NCBI RefSeq assembly: GCF_009733595.1
Contig: NZ_WOFH01000013.1
Location: 214,345 to 278,344 of the forward strand
Reading direction: 5' to 3'
DNA: 64,000 nucleotides
Source of the DNA: Actinomadura litoris
GTDB taxonomy: Bacteria > Actinomycetota > Actinomycetes > Streptosporangiales > Streptosporangiaceae
Numbering within the stretch: position 1 is the first letter of the stretch; each line of letters starts with the position of its first letter. This document shows positions 9,055-17,644 of this stretch, piece after piece. The notes below the pieces were generated by a model that was not told where the DNA came from, did no database searches, and saw nothing but the letters and a program-made list of their open reading frames with translations. The translations under genes were made by a program, and so were the position numbers.

Positions 9055-10500
9055 ATGAAGCCCGGTGCCGACGAGACCGGAACACCCGATCGCGACGTCC
9101 GCGAGGGCGCGCCCGCCCCACCACCCGAGGCCGACCGCGCCGCGGGCGGCGTGTTCGGCGGGCCCTACCGGGCGCTGACGGCGGGGGTGCTGCTGTCGGT
9201 CGGACTCGTGGCCCTGGAGTCGCTCGGCGTGGCGACCGTGCTGCCCGGCATCGCCGCGGACCTCGGCGGCCTGGGCGCCTACGGGTGGGGCCTGTCGGCC
9301 CTCATGCTGGCCAACGTCATCGGCACCGTCGTCGCCGGACGGGCCGCCGACCGGCGCGGCCCGGCGGGTCCGATGGCCTGGGGCATGCTGCTGCTGGCGG
9401 CCGGCTGCGCGGTGGCGGGAGCCGCGCCCACCTGGCTATTGTTCCTGGCCGGCCGGTTCCTCCAGGGGCTCGGCGTGGGCGCGGTGATGGCCATGGCCTA
9501 CACCGTGATCGGGCTGGCCTACCCCGAGCGCCTGCGCGCCCGGATGTACGCGCTGCTGTCCTCGGCCTGGACCATCCCGTCGCTGGTGGGCCCGGCCACC
9601 ACCGGCGCCCTCGCCGAACGGACCACGTGGCGGTGGGTGTTCCTGCTCATCCTGCCGATCATCGCCGTCGCCGCCGCCCTCGGCCTTCCCCCGCTGCGCG
9701 GGCTGCGCCGGTCCGGCGGCACCGGGGCTCCCCCCGCCGCGCTGCCGTGGTGGAGGCGTCCGCTGGGCGGCGCCGTGCTGCTCACCGTCGGAACCGGCGT
9801 CCTGCTCCAGGCGCTGCTGCTGACCGACACGGTCGCCCTGATCGTTCTGGCCGCCGTCGGCGTCCTCGTCACGGTCCCCTCGTTGCGGTGGGTGGCGCCG
9901 CCGGGGACGCTGGGCGCCCGGCGCGGCCTCGGCGCCGGGGTCGCCGTCCGCGCCCTGCTGTGCGGCGCCTACTTCGGCACCGAGGCGTTCCTGCCGCTCG
10001 GCCTCCAGGAGTCGCGCGGGATGACCGCGACCGCGTCCGGCCTCGGGCTGTCGGCCGGGGCGATCACCTGGGTCGCCGGTTCGGCGTTGCAGGCCAGGAG
10101 GGACGCCCGGGGCGCCGGACGCACCGCCGCCACCGTGACCGGCTTCGCCGTCCTCGCCGTCGGGGTCGCGCTGATCGCGGTGACGGTCATGTCCGGCGCG
10201 GTCCCGGTGTGGACGGCCCTGCTGGGATGGGCGGTCGGCGGGCTCGGGATGGGCATCGGCTTCAACGCCTCCACCACCGAGACGCTGCGCCAGGTCCCGG
10301 CGGAGCGGCAGGGCGAGGCGAGCGGCGCGCTCCAACTCGCCCAGACCTTCGCCACGGCCCTGATCGCCGGGTTGGGCGGAGCGGCCATCGCCTTCGGGGA
10401 CGACCGCGACTCCTCGATGCTGGGCGTCTTCGTCCTGACCGGGCTGCTCGCCGTGGGCGGCATGCTGCTGGCACACCGCCTCCGTGCCGAACCGGCGTGA
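9055..10500 (+). CDS. MFS transporter (multidrug efflux type)
   Basis: 481 residues. A hydrophilic, proline-rich N-terminus (1-38) precedes the first membrane segment. Motif A is TVVAGRAADRRGP (91-103), and RFLQGLGVGAVMAMAYTVIG is the TM4-5 region. CTGGAGG lies 5 bases before ATG 9055. It is probably regulated by the divergent TetR through the 9011-9041 palindrome. It ends 8 bases before the convergent azoR gene. Confidence 0.9.
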   Translation: MKPGADETGTPDRDVREGAPAPPPEADRAAGGVFGGPYRALTAGVLLSVGLVALESLGVATVLPGIAADLGGLGAYGWGLSALMLANVIGTVVAGRAADRRGPAGPMAWGMLLLAAGCAVAGAAPTWLLFLAGRFLQGLGVGAVMAMAYTVIGLAYPERLRARMYALLSSAWTIPSLVGPATTGALAERTTWRWVFLLILPIIAVAAALGLPPLRGLRRSGGTGAPPAALPWWRRPLGGAVLLTVGTGVLLQALLLTDTVALIVLAAVGVLVTVPSLRWVAPPGTLGARRGLGAGVAVRALLCGAYFGTEAFLPLGLQESRGMTATASGLGLSAGAITWVAGSALQARRDARGAGRTAATVTGFAVLAVGVALIAVTVMSGAVPVWTALLGWAVGGLGMGIGFNASTTETLRQVPAERQGEASGALQLAQTFATALIAGLGGAAIAFGDDRDSSMLGVFVLTGLLAVGGMLLAHRLRAEPA

Positions 10501-10508
10501 CCTCCGCC

Positions 10509-11135
10509 TCAGAACCGCTTGCCCTCATCGCGGGCCTGGGCGTGGGCCTCACGGCGCGCGGTATCGGCGTCGGCGGTGGCGAGGTTCGGAGCGAAGCGCA
10601 CGGTGGTGATGTCCGTGATCCCGGCCCAGCGCAGCCAGTCCTCGAAGAACCCGCGCTGGTGGTCGGCGCCGAACGCCGGTCCGCGAGCGTCGCCGTAGAC
10701 GGCGCTCGTGTACAGGACGGCCGCCTTCTTGCCGCGCAGGAGGCCGGTGTAGCCGTCCTGGGCGTCGAAGCCGAACACCCAGCCGGGCTGGGAGACCACG
10801 TCGATGTACTGCTTGAGGATGTACGGCACTCCCGAGTTCCACATGGGGACGCTGAACAGGTAGCGGTCGTAGGAGTCGAAGCGCTCGAAGACGGCGCGGG
10901 CGGCGGCCCACGCGCGTTCCTGCGCGCCGGAGGGGTCGGCGCCGCCGAAGACCGCCATCTTGGCTCCGGCTCCGGCGGGGCCGAACTCGGGGAGCGTGCC
11001 GTCCCAGAGGTCGTGGTGGTCGACGGTGTCGCCGGGGTGGGTCTCCCGGTAGGCGTCCAGGAACGCGGCGGCGAGCGCCAACGACTCCGAGGACGCCCCG
11101 CGCGGCGAGGCGGAGATGTGCAGCAACCGGCTCAT
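10509..11135 (-). CDS. azoR: FMN-dependent NADH azoreductase
   Basis: 208 residues, flavodoxin-like fold. The FMN phosphate loop is SASPRGASSES (9-19). PMWNSGVPYILKQYIDVV (about 98-115) is the conserved flavin and dimer region of AzoR enzymes, which reduce azo dyes and quinones with NADH. GGAAGG precedes ATG 11135. The upstream gap contains two tandem palindromes, so expression is probably inducible. Confidence 0.9.
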   Translation of the reverse strand: MSRLLHISASPRGASSESLALAAAFLDAYRETHPGDTVDHHDLWDGTLPEFGPAGAGAKMAVFGGADPSGAQERAWAAARAVFERFDSYDRYLFSVPMWNSGVPYILKQYIDVVSQPGWVFGFDAQDGYTGLLRGKKAAVLYTSAVYGDARGPAFGADHQRGFFEDWLRWAGITDITTVRFAPNLATADADTARREAHAQARDEGKRF

Positions 11136-11154
11136 GAGCTGATCCCTTCCATAA

Positions 11155-11202
11155 ACGGACTATGGTCCATATACTCTGGAAGATTAACGGACCGTGGTCC
11201 GT
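11155..11202. promoter_or_regulatory. Two tandem palindromic operators upstream of azoR
   Basis: Site 1 is ACGGAC-TATG-GTCCAT (11155-11170). Site 2 is ACGGACC-GT-GGTCCGT (11187-11202). Their centres are 32 bp apart, about three helical turns, so two dimers would bind one DNA face. They lie between azoR and the divergent sigma-factor gene. No regulator with an obvious claim to them is adjacent. Confidence 0.6.
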
Positions 11203-11238
11203 ATAGCAAGCGGTCGGCGCCGGGCTAGGGTGAGGCTG

Positions 11239-11751
11239 GTGAGCGGGGTCGACCCTGACGTCGTGAGGCGTGCGCAGCGCGGCGACCTGATGGCATTGCA
11301 CGAGGTCCTCGACGTGCTCACGCCCTATGTGCGGCGGCTCTGCGGGCCGATCGCGCTGCAGGACGCCCCCGACGCCGCCCAGGAGGCGCTGATCGTGGTC
11401 ATGCGCAACCTGAAGGACCTGCGCGAACCCGCCGCGCTGTTCGGCTGGGTGCGGGTCGTCGCGGTGCGCGAGGCGGTGCGGGTGGCCAAGCAGTCGGCGC
11501 GCGCCGTCCCCGCCCCCCTGGCCGAGGTGCCCGCGCCCGGTGACCCGGCGCTCGCGGCGGACGTCCGCGACGTCCTGGACCGGCTGTCACCCGAGCACCG
11601 CGCCGTCCTCGTGCTGCGCGACCTGGAGGGGCTGGACGAGGAGACGGCGGCGCGGATGCTGCGGGTGCCGGCCGGGACCGTCCGGTCGCGGCTGTTCCGG
11701 GCCCGCGCGAGCTTCCGGCGGAACTGGCGGGACGAGGGGGCGGCGCGATGA
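11239..11751 (+). CDS. ECF-type RNA polymerase sigma factor
   Basis: 170 residues. Region 2 is DAPDAAQEALIVVMRNL with LFGWVRVVAVREAVR. Region 4 is LSPEHRAVLVLRDLEGLDEE followed by VPAGTVRSRLFRAR, the HTH that reads the -35 element. GTG 11239 has AGGG 8 bases upstream; a GTG at 11194 would overlap the operator. It shares ATGA with the SRPBCC gene at 11748. No recognisable anti-sigma gene follows. Confidence 0.8.
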   Translation: MSGVDPDVVRRAQRGDLMALHEVLDVLTPYVRRLCGPIALQDAPDAAQEALIVVMRNLKDLREPAALFGWVRVVAVREAVRVAKQSARAVPAPLAEVPAPGDPALAADVRDVLDRLSPEHRAVLVLRDLEGLDEETAARMLRVPAGTVRSRLFRARASFRRNWRDEGAAR

Positions 11752-12206
11752 CCTGGCCGGTCGGCGAGCTGGACGAGGTGCGACGGCTCCGCGCCCTGGC
11801 GGCGTCGTTCCCGGGCGTCCTGCTGGAGGAGGCCGTACTGCCCTCCACTTTCGAGGACGTGTGGGCGGTGCTCGGCGACCCGGAGCGCGGCTTTCCCGGG
11901 CTGGTGCCGGACGTCCGTACCCTGCGCGTCACCGAGCGCCATGGCGAACGGATGCGCGCGGCCGTGCGCGGCCGTTCGGGCCTGCGGGGACGGTTCGACA
12001 TGGTCCTCCGTCCCGGCTGGTGCCTGATGCAGAGCCGCTTCCTGGTGTTCGGCATGGGCGCCGTCGCTGCGGGCGACGGCACCCGCTTCGCGTATATGGC
12101 GGCACTCCGTGTGCCAGGGGCGCGCGTCCTGGGGCCGCCGGTTCGGCGCCTGCTGGGGCCGCTGATCCTGCGCCGCTTCGTCCGGCGCTTCACCCCGGAA
12201 GCGTGA
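11748..12206 (+). CDS. SRPBCC (START-like) domain protein
   Basis: 152 residues, translationally coupled to the sigma-factor gene through an ATGA overlap. LPSTFEDVWAVLGDPERGFPG followed by alternating strands (LRVTERHGERMRAAV, LRGRFDMVLRPGWCLMQSRF) resembles polyketide-cyclase/START-like ligand-binding proteins. The coupling suggests it may sense a hydrophobic ligand for the sigma factor or be its effector. Function is unproven. Confidence 0.65.
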   Translation: MTWPVGELDEVRRLRALAASFPGVLLEEAVLPSTFEDVWAVLGDPERGFPGLVPDVRTLRVTERHGERMRAAVRGRSGLRGRFDMVLRPGWCLMQSRFLVFGMGAVAAGDGTRFAYMAALRVPGARVLGPPVRRLLGPLILRRFVRRFTPEA

Positions 12207-12252
12207 CGCGGATCACGGGAGTGGTTCGGGCCCCCGGCGTCCTCTCCCTAGC

Positions 12253-12684
12253 ATGCGAACCTACGAAATCGCGGCCCTCGTGGTGGCCACCGTCCTGTTC
12301 CTCGACGCGCTCCTGCACGTGTACTGGATGACCGGACGCACCTGGCCCGCCCACGACGTGTCCACCCTGTCCCAGGGGCTGCTGAACGCGGACGTCCCCT
12401 TCACGCCGCGCGTCCTGGCCCCGCTCGTCCTCGCCCTGTCGGGTGCCGGGGCCACCGTCCTGGCCCAGGCCGACGTGATCCTCGCCGGCCTTCCGGGATG
12501 GCTGCCCCTGGCCGGAACGCTCGCCGTCGCCGCCGGAGCCGGAGTGCGCGCCCTGGCCGGTGTCGCCTGGGCCTTCGGAATCGGCGCCGAGAGGGACTCG
12601 GCCTTCTACAGGCTCAACCTCGTCCTGTACACGCCGCTCTGCCTGCTGCTGGTGGCGGCGACGGCGCTCGTGGCCGCGCACTGA
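12253..12684 (+). CDS. DUF3995 membrane protein
   Basis: 143 residues with four hydrophobic segments, at about 5-24, 56-73, 80-102 and 120-141. The early LDALLHVYWMTGRTWP and the late GIGAERDSAFYRLNLVLYTP match DUF3995 proteins, small bacterial inner-membrane proteins of unknown function. It lies 46 bases after the SRPBCC gene and is probably cotranscribed with it. Confidence 0.75.
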   Translation: MRTYEIAALVVATVLFLDALLHVYWMTGRTWPAHDVSTLSQGLLNADVPFTPRVLAPLVLALSGAGATVLAQADVILAGLPGWLPLAGTLAVAAGAGVRALAGVAWAFGIGAERDSAFYRLNLVLYTPLCLLLVAATALVAAH

Positions 12685-13051
12685 GACTCCGGACGTCCTT
12701 CGCGGTTCGGACGGGTTGCCGCACTTTCGGGAGCAGGAGACCGAATAGCCGGCGCGAAGCGGCCGCCTCCGGAGGCCCGCATAGCGCGTGTTGCATCGAC
12801 GGCACGAGATCATCGCCACACCGAATCCCGCCAGATGATGACATCGGCCTCATGTCCGTCACAGCCGATGTTTCGGAAGCCGACCGCACGTTCGACGTCC
12901 ACTTTTTAAGCACCCGGCCTATTTTTACAAAAATGGCCAATCACGGCCGTTCACAACCCGGAAAATTTCATTGACAGCAATACCCGCGTAACACAAGATC
13001 GCAATACCCCGTTGCGAAACTCCGTTCGACCAATGCATGAGGAGGCAGCAC
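12685..13051. other. Intergenic, locally AT-richer
   Basis: 367 bases without a supported gene. The stretch around 12900-12975 is markedly lower in G+C (TTTTTACAAAAATGG), as expected of a promoter region. No strong terminator is seen after the DUF3995 gene. Confidence 0.5.
12971..12999 (+). promoter_or_regulatory. Candidate promoter of the exported-protein gene
   Basis: TTGACA (12971-12976) and CAAGAT (12994-12999) are separated by 17 bases, matching a vegetative -35/-10 layout, about 50 bases before the gene at 13052. Confidence 0.45.
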
Positions 13052-13567
13052 ATGGGACAGCAGAGCTGGAGCGCCGCGAAGCGGACGCTGGCCGTGGTGG
13101 GGGCCGCGGCCGTCGTGGGGGTCGCCGGCGGCGCGGCGACGGCGGAGGCGGCGGCGCCGCCCCCCGCCCCCGCGGCCCCGGCCAAGTATCAGGTCGACTT
13201 CTCGTCCAACTCCAAGACGCTCGGCGCCAGGGTCATCCACTGCGAGATCCGCTTCATCGGCGCCCACGGCGGCATCCCGCACAAGTCCGGCCACGTGCAC
13301 GGCACCATCAACGTCCGCACGGGCGTGACCTGCAGCCAGCCGCTCCGGATGATCCGCGGGAAGGTCGGCCTGTTCAGCAACCGCGGATCCAAGATCAAGG
13401 CGTTCGGCAGCACCGGGAAGCGCACGGCCAAGGGCAACGCCGCGCTCGTCTGCAGGACCGGCAGGTACCACGGCGAGGCCGTCGCCACCCTCTACGCGCC
13501 CCCCGGGTACACCCCGCGGGTCGCCACCGTCGGGAAGAGGACCCCGACGGTCTCCATCCACTGCTGA
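13052..13567 (+). CDS. Secreted hypothetical protein
   Basis: 171 residues. A signal peptide is clear: basic start, hydrophobic core LAVVGAAAVVGVAGGAA, and a likely cleavage near TAEAAA at about 34. The mature part is basic and rich in Gly/Ser/Lys, with four Cys (HCEIRF, TCSQPL, LVCRTG, terminal IHC) that could form two disulfides outside the cell. AGGAGG lies 6 bases before ATG 13052. No family was recognised. Confidence 0.75.
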   Translation: MGQQSWSAAKRTLAVVGAAAVVGVAGGAATAEAAAPPPAPAAPAKYQVDFSSNSKTLGARVIHCEIRFIGAHGGIPHKSGHVHGTINVRTGVTCSQPLRMIRGKVGLFSNRGSKIKAFGSTGKRTAKGNAALVCRTGRYHGEAVATLYAPPGYTPRVATVGKRTPTVSIHC

Positions 13568-13573
13568 TCCGGG

Positions 13574-14335
13574 TCAGCGGTTGATCTCGTCGCTGTCCGC
13601 CCACACGGGGTCGGTCACCTCGACCGGAACGGCCTCCAGCCGCTCGTCCGCCACGATCTCGGCGACGAGGGCGGCGGTCCCGCCGAGGTAGGTGGAGTCC
13701 AGGTCCGTCTCGGTCGTGACGTACCACGCCCGGTCATCGGGCCAGAACAGGTTGGGCGACTGCGAGAACAGCGGCACCGCGAGTTCCCCGGCGGCGTCAA
13801 GGGGGCCCTTGAGCAGGAGGTATGTCCGTTCGGGCAACTCCACTCGGGGGCCCTCGCCGATCTCCGGCGGGAGCACCTCGGGCTCCCGGTCAGCACCCGC
13901 ACCGGCGGTGAACGTGGCGGTCGCGCCCTCCGGAGCCGGTTCATAGCCGTCTGAGACGCAGAACCAGCAGCGATCGGCCGACCCCGTGTGTCCGGCCAGG
14001 ACGTCGCACAAGGCCGCCAAGAGCTCCGGGGTGAGGGTCCCCGGGTCGGGCTCCTCCACCCAGGGCCGCGCGACGTCCACCCGGGGCACCGGCCCGGCCA
14101 GCGCCTGGAACTGCACCCGCGGATGCACCGCCCCGCCCGACCACGCGGCCACCCGCGCCCAGGTCACCGGGCTCCCGTCCGCCGCGTAGGCCGGATGCAG
14201 GATCCGCGCGTACGCCTCGAAGCCGTGCGGCACCAGACCGCCCACGCCCGATCCGAACGGCCCGACGCCCGCGACCACCCAGTCGGCCGGCCCGACATCG
14301 CCGCAGGCGGAAAGCCGTGAACGCCGAGTCATCAC
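13574..14335 (-). CDS. Hypothetical protein
   Basis: 253 residues, acidic, no signal peptide or membrane segment. It contains WCFCVSDGYEP-like text (RCWFCVSDGYEP) and a late FWPDDRAWYVTTETDLDSTY, a tract often seen in actinomycete proteins of unknown function. Codon use is typical of the neighbours. It is convergent with the secreted-protein gene, 6 bases apart. No function is proposed. Confidence 0.7.
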   Translation of the reverse strand: MMTRRSRLSACGDVGPADWVVAGVGPFGSGVGGLVPHGFEAYARILHPAYAADGSPVTWARVAAWSGGAVHPRVQFQALAGPVPRVDVARPWVEEPDPGTLTPELLAALCDVLAGHTGSADRCWFCVSDGYEPAPEGATATFTAGAGADREPEVLPPEIGEGPRVELPERTYLLLKGPLDAAGELAVPLFSQSPNLFWPDDRAWYVTTETDLDSTYLGGTAALVAEIVADERLEAVPVEVTDPVWADSDEINR

Positions 14336-14476
14336 CCGAACCTCCGATCGAGGGATCCCCCGCCTCGCACAGTACGCCCACCACCACGACCGAAGCCCCG
14401 TAATACCGCCGCCCCACAGCGGCGTGGAGCGAGACCCCCGACGCGGTCACCGCCCGAGGCCCCGGAACCCTCCGCC

Positions 14477-15037
14477 TCAGCGGCGGGCCGCTCCGCGCCG
14501 CGGGTCGATGCCCAGGACCGCGCAGGCGCCGTCGACGGCCACCCGGCGCAGCTCGTCCTCCGGCACGTCGGCGAACTGGATCGTGCAGTCCTGGATGCCG
14601 CCGAAGGCGATCACGCCCCGGGCGGCCTGCTCCAGCGTGGGATCGGGGCCCTGCACCAGCCTGACCAGCCGCTCGCGCCAGCTCAGCGCGAGGTCGATCA
14701 CTCCGAGGTCGGCGAGCGTGGTCAGCTCGCCGAGCATGAGCACGATCCCCTCGCGGTTGCGGTAGTGGAAGTCGAAGTAGCCCTCCAGCAGGGCGACGGG
14801 ATCGACCTCGTCCAGCGCCTCCTGGCTCGCCAGGAACGCCTCCTCCTCGTCGATGATCGGCTGCACGATGCTGCGGACCAGCTCCTCCCGCGAGGCGAAG
14901 TGGTAGTACAGCGCCGGCTTGGTGATGCCCAGCCGGTCGGCGATCTCCTGCAGGCTGGTCCGCTGCACGCCCTGCCGGCCGAAGAGCTCGCGGGCCGCCT
15001 CCTGGATCCGCTGCTTGGTGTCGGAGGGGCGAGGCAT
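14477..15037 (-). CDS. TetR-family regulator
   Basis: 186 residues. N-terminal HTH: KQRIQEAARELFGRQG, TSLQEIADRLGITKPALYYH, FASREELV (about 8-55). The remainder is a helical ligand/dimer domain. It is divergent from the FAD monooxygenase at 15119, with two palindromes in the 81-base gap. It is the likely repressor of that gene and of itself. Confidence 0.92.
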   Translation of the reverse strand: MPRPSDTKQRIQEAARELFGRQGVQRTSLQEIADRLGITKPALYYHFASREELVRSIVQPIIDEEEAFLASQEALDEVDPVALLEGYFDFHYRNREGIVLMLGELTTLADLGVIDLALSWRERLVRLVQGPDPTLEQAARGVIAFGGIQDCTIQFADVPEDELRRVAVDGACAVLGIDPRRGAARR

Positions 15038-15053
15038 GCCGCCAGCCTATCTG

Positions 15054-15103
15054 ACTTAACGGTCGGTAAGTGACGCTGCTATGCTTACTTATCGTTAAGT
15101 AAG
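15054..15103. promoter_or_regulatory. Two putative TetR operators
   Basis: CTTACTTA-TCGT-TAAGTAAG (15084-15103) is a perfect 8-bp inverted repeat. ACTTAAC...GGTAAGT (15054-15071) is a second, imperfect site with the same half-site. Both lie between the divergent TetR and monooxygenase genes. Confidence 0.65.
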
Positions 15104-15118
15104 TAGAGAGGGTGCTCC

Positions 15119-16339
15119 ATGCGGATTCTCATCTCCGGCGCCAGCGTCGCCGGTCCGGTGCTGGCGTACTGGCTCGCCAGGCACGGCTTCTCCGTCACCG
15201 TCGTCGAGCGCGCGCCGACCCTGCGCAAGACCGGTGGGCACGCCGTCGACCTGTTCCGCCCCGCGGTCGACATCTCGGAGAAGATGGGCGTGCTCCGGCG
15301 CTTGGAGGAGCGCGCCACCGGCACCAGCAGGCTGACCGTCCACCAGGAGGGCACCCGGCGGCCGATCCGGGCGGACCTCTCCAAGATCTTCGGCGCCGCC
15401 TCCGACCGGCACCTGGAGGTCATGCGGGACGAACTGAGCGAGATCTACCACGACGCCGCGCGCGACGACGTCGAGTACGTCTTCGGCGACTCGGTCACCG
15501 CGATCTCACCCGACGCCGAGGTGCGCTTCGAAAGAGCCGCGCCGCGCCGGTTCGACCTGGTCGTCGGGGCGGACGGGCTGCGCTCCAACGTGCGCCGCCT
15601 CGTCTTCGGCGACGACGCGGGCCTCAGCACCTTCGTCGGGGCCCATTTCGGGGTGCTGGCCCTGCCCAACACCCCGCGCCTCGACGGCGAACTCCTCATG
15701 CACATCGGCGTCGGCCGCACCGCGGGCATGTACGGGGCGCGGCACCTCGACGGCGCGCGGGCCCTGTTCATGTTCCGCGGCGACCGCGAGCTCGACCACC
15801 ACCGCGACGTGCCCCGGCAGAAGGAGCTGCTGCGCGGCGCCTTCGGCGGCATGCACCCCGACGTGGACGGCTGGCTGGACGAGCTCGACCGCACCTCCGC
15901 GTTCTACTTCGACTCGATCACCCAGCTCCGCATGGAGAGCTGGTCGCGGGGGAGGGTGACCCTCGTCGGCGACGCGGGCTACTCCCCCGGCCCGGTCGTG
16001 GGCGGCGGCACCACCCTGGCCGTCGTGGGCGCGTACGTCCTGGCCGGCGAGCTCGCCCGGGCGGGCGGCGACCACGATCGCGCCTTCCCCGCCTACGAAC
16101 GCGCGATGATCGACCACGTGCGCGACAGCCGGGCGGTCGCGCTGAGCACGGCGAAGACCCTGATCCCCACCTCCCGACTCGGCGTGCGGGCGTTGGCCCA
16201 CGGCTCCCGCCTGATCTCCGCCCTGCCCGCCGCGCCCGCCCGCGCCCTCATCCGCCTCACCACCAAGAGCGCGCGCCTCTACGACGCCATGACCGTCGAG
16301 GACTACACCCCGTCGCCCGCCGCGCTGGGCCTGGGCTGA
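15119..16339 (+). CDS. FAD-dependent aromatic monooxygenase
   Basis: 406 residues, group A flavoprotein hydroxylase. The dinucleotide fold is ILISGASVAGPVLAYWLARH (GASVAG at 7-12). VVGADGLRSNVRR is the DG motif, and RVTLVGDAGYSPGPVVGGG is the FAD-ribityl GD motif. These enzymes hydroxylate aromatic or antibiotic substrates (tetracycline-type inactivation or polyketide tailoring). The substrate is unknown. Control by the divergent TetR suggests induction by its own substrate. Confidence 0.88.
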   Translation: MRILISGASVAGPVLAYWLARHGFSVTVVERAPTLRKTGGHAVDLFRPAVDISEKMGVLRRLEERATGTSRLTVHQEGTRRPIRADLSKIFGAASDRHLEVMRDELSEIYHDAARDDVEYVFGDSVTAISPDAEVRFERAAPRRFDLVVGADGLRSNVRRLVFGDDAGLSTFVGAHFGVLALPNTPRLDGELLMHIGVGRTAGMYGARHLDGARALFMFRGDRELDHHRDVPRQKELLRGAFGGMHPDVDGWLDELDRTSAFYFDSITQLRMESWSRGRVTLVGDAGYSPGPVVGGGTTLAVVGAYVLAGELARAGGDHDRAFPAYERAMIDHVRDSRAVALSTAKTLIPTSRLGVRALAHGSRLISALPAAPARALIRLTTKSARLYDAMTVEDYTPSPAALGLG

Positions 16340-16379
16340 CCCGCGCCCGACCACGTCGCTCCCGGCGGCGGTCCGGTCG

Positions 16380-17537
16380 CTAGGTCGCGAGGGCCTGCCG
16401 GCGGACGCGCAGGCCCACGACCCCGGTCACGGCCAGACCGGCCACGCCCAGCGCAGCGCCCGCCCAGGCGGGCGCTGCGTATCCGAGCCCCGCGTCGACG
16501 GTGAGGCCCGCGATCACGGAGCCGAGGGCGTTGGCCAGGTTGAAGGCGCCGATGTTGGCCGCCGAGGCCAGGGCGGGGGCCTGCGACGCGCTGTCCAGCA
16601 CCCAGGTCTGCAACGGCGGGATCGTCGCGAAGGCGGCGATCCCGAACAGCACGATCGCGGCGACGAACGCCGCCCGGTCGCCCGCGGTGGCGGCGACCAG
16701 GGCCGACAGCACGGTGAGCGCGCCGATGGAGGCGTAGAGCGCGGGCAGCACGGCCCGGTCGGCCAGCCGGCCGCCGAGGAGGTTGCCCACGACCAGGCCG
16801 ATCCCGAGCAGGCCCATGACCACGGGCACCGCGCCCGGGGAGAAGCCGCCCACGTCGGTCATCATCGGCGCGATGAAGGTGATCACGGTGAACACCGGCG
16901 CGAACCCGAACACGGTCATGGCCAGCGCCAGCCATACGCCGCCCTGCCGGAAGACGCCCAACTCCCGCCCGAGGTTGTGCCCCTGAGGGCGCGGGCCGGA
17001 GGGGACGAGCGCGGCGATCCCCGCCAGGGCGACGACGCCGACCGCGACGACGGCCCAGAAGGTGGCGCGCCAGCCGAACGCCTGCCCGATCGCGGTACCG
17101 GCGGGCACACCGAGGACGTTCGACAGGCTCAGCCCGGAGAACATCAGGGACAGCGCTCGGGCGCGCCTGTCCGGTTCCACCAGGTCGGCCGCGACGACGG
17201 CGCCGACGCCGAAGAAGGCGCCGTGGGCGAAGGCCGCGATGATCCGCCCGGCCATCAGCACGCCGTAGGCCGGGGCCAGCGCCGACAGCAGGTTGCCCGC
17301 CAGGAAGAGGACCATCAGGGCGAGCAGCATGGTCTTGCGGGGCAGGCGCGCCCCCGCCATCGTGAGCAGGGGCGCGCCGATGACCACGCCGACCGCGTAT
17401 CCGGAGACCAGCAGCCCGGCGGCCGGGACGCTGACGTCGAAGTCGGCGGCCAACTCGGGGAGCAGGCCGTTGATGATGAACTCGGTGGTTCCGATGCCGA
17501 AGGCACTGACCGCGAGCGCGAGCAGGGCGAGAGGCAT
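16380..17537 (-). CDS. MFS transporter, DHA1 (AraJ/Cmx-like)
   Basis: 385 residues, 12-TM type. GIGTTEFIINGLLPELA in TM1 (15-31) and ARLPRKTMLLALM (motif A) are typical of the arabinose-efflux/chloramphenicol-resistance group. A GAAGGAG site precedes ATG 17537; longer upstream frames run through the reductase gene antisense to its start. It lies 107 bases downstream of the reductase gene in the same direction, likely one operon under the MarR at 18328. Confidence 0.88.
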   Translation of the reverse strand: MPLALLALAVSAFGIGTTEFIINGLLPELAADFDVSVPAAGLLVSGYAVGVVIGAPLLTMAGARLPRKTMLLALMVLFLAGNLLSALAPAYGVLMAGRIIAAFAHGAFFGVGAVVAADLVEPDRRARALSLMFSGLSLSNVLGVPAGTAIGQAFGWRATFWAVVAVGVVALAGIAALVPSGPRPQGHNLGRELGVFRQGGVWLALAMTVFGFAPVFTVITFIAPMMTDVGGFSPGAVPVVMGLLGIGLVVGNLLGGRLADRAVLPALYASIGALTVLSALVAATAGDRAAFVAAIVLFGIAAFATIPPLQTWVLDSASQAPALASAANIGAFNLANALGSVIAGLTVDAGLGYAAPAWAGAALGVAGLAVTGVVGLRVRRQALAT

Positions 17538-17644
17538 GGCTCGCTCCTTCGAAGGGGAGGACGGGTCGGCGGGGGTGACCGCCGTGGAGGCGGAGCGGGG
17601 TCCGCTCGAACGGGCCGACGGCCGCCGAGCGGAACCCGCCGCCC

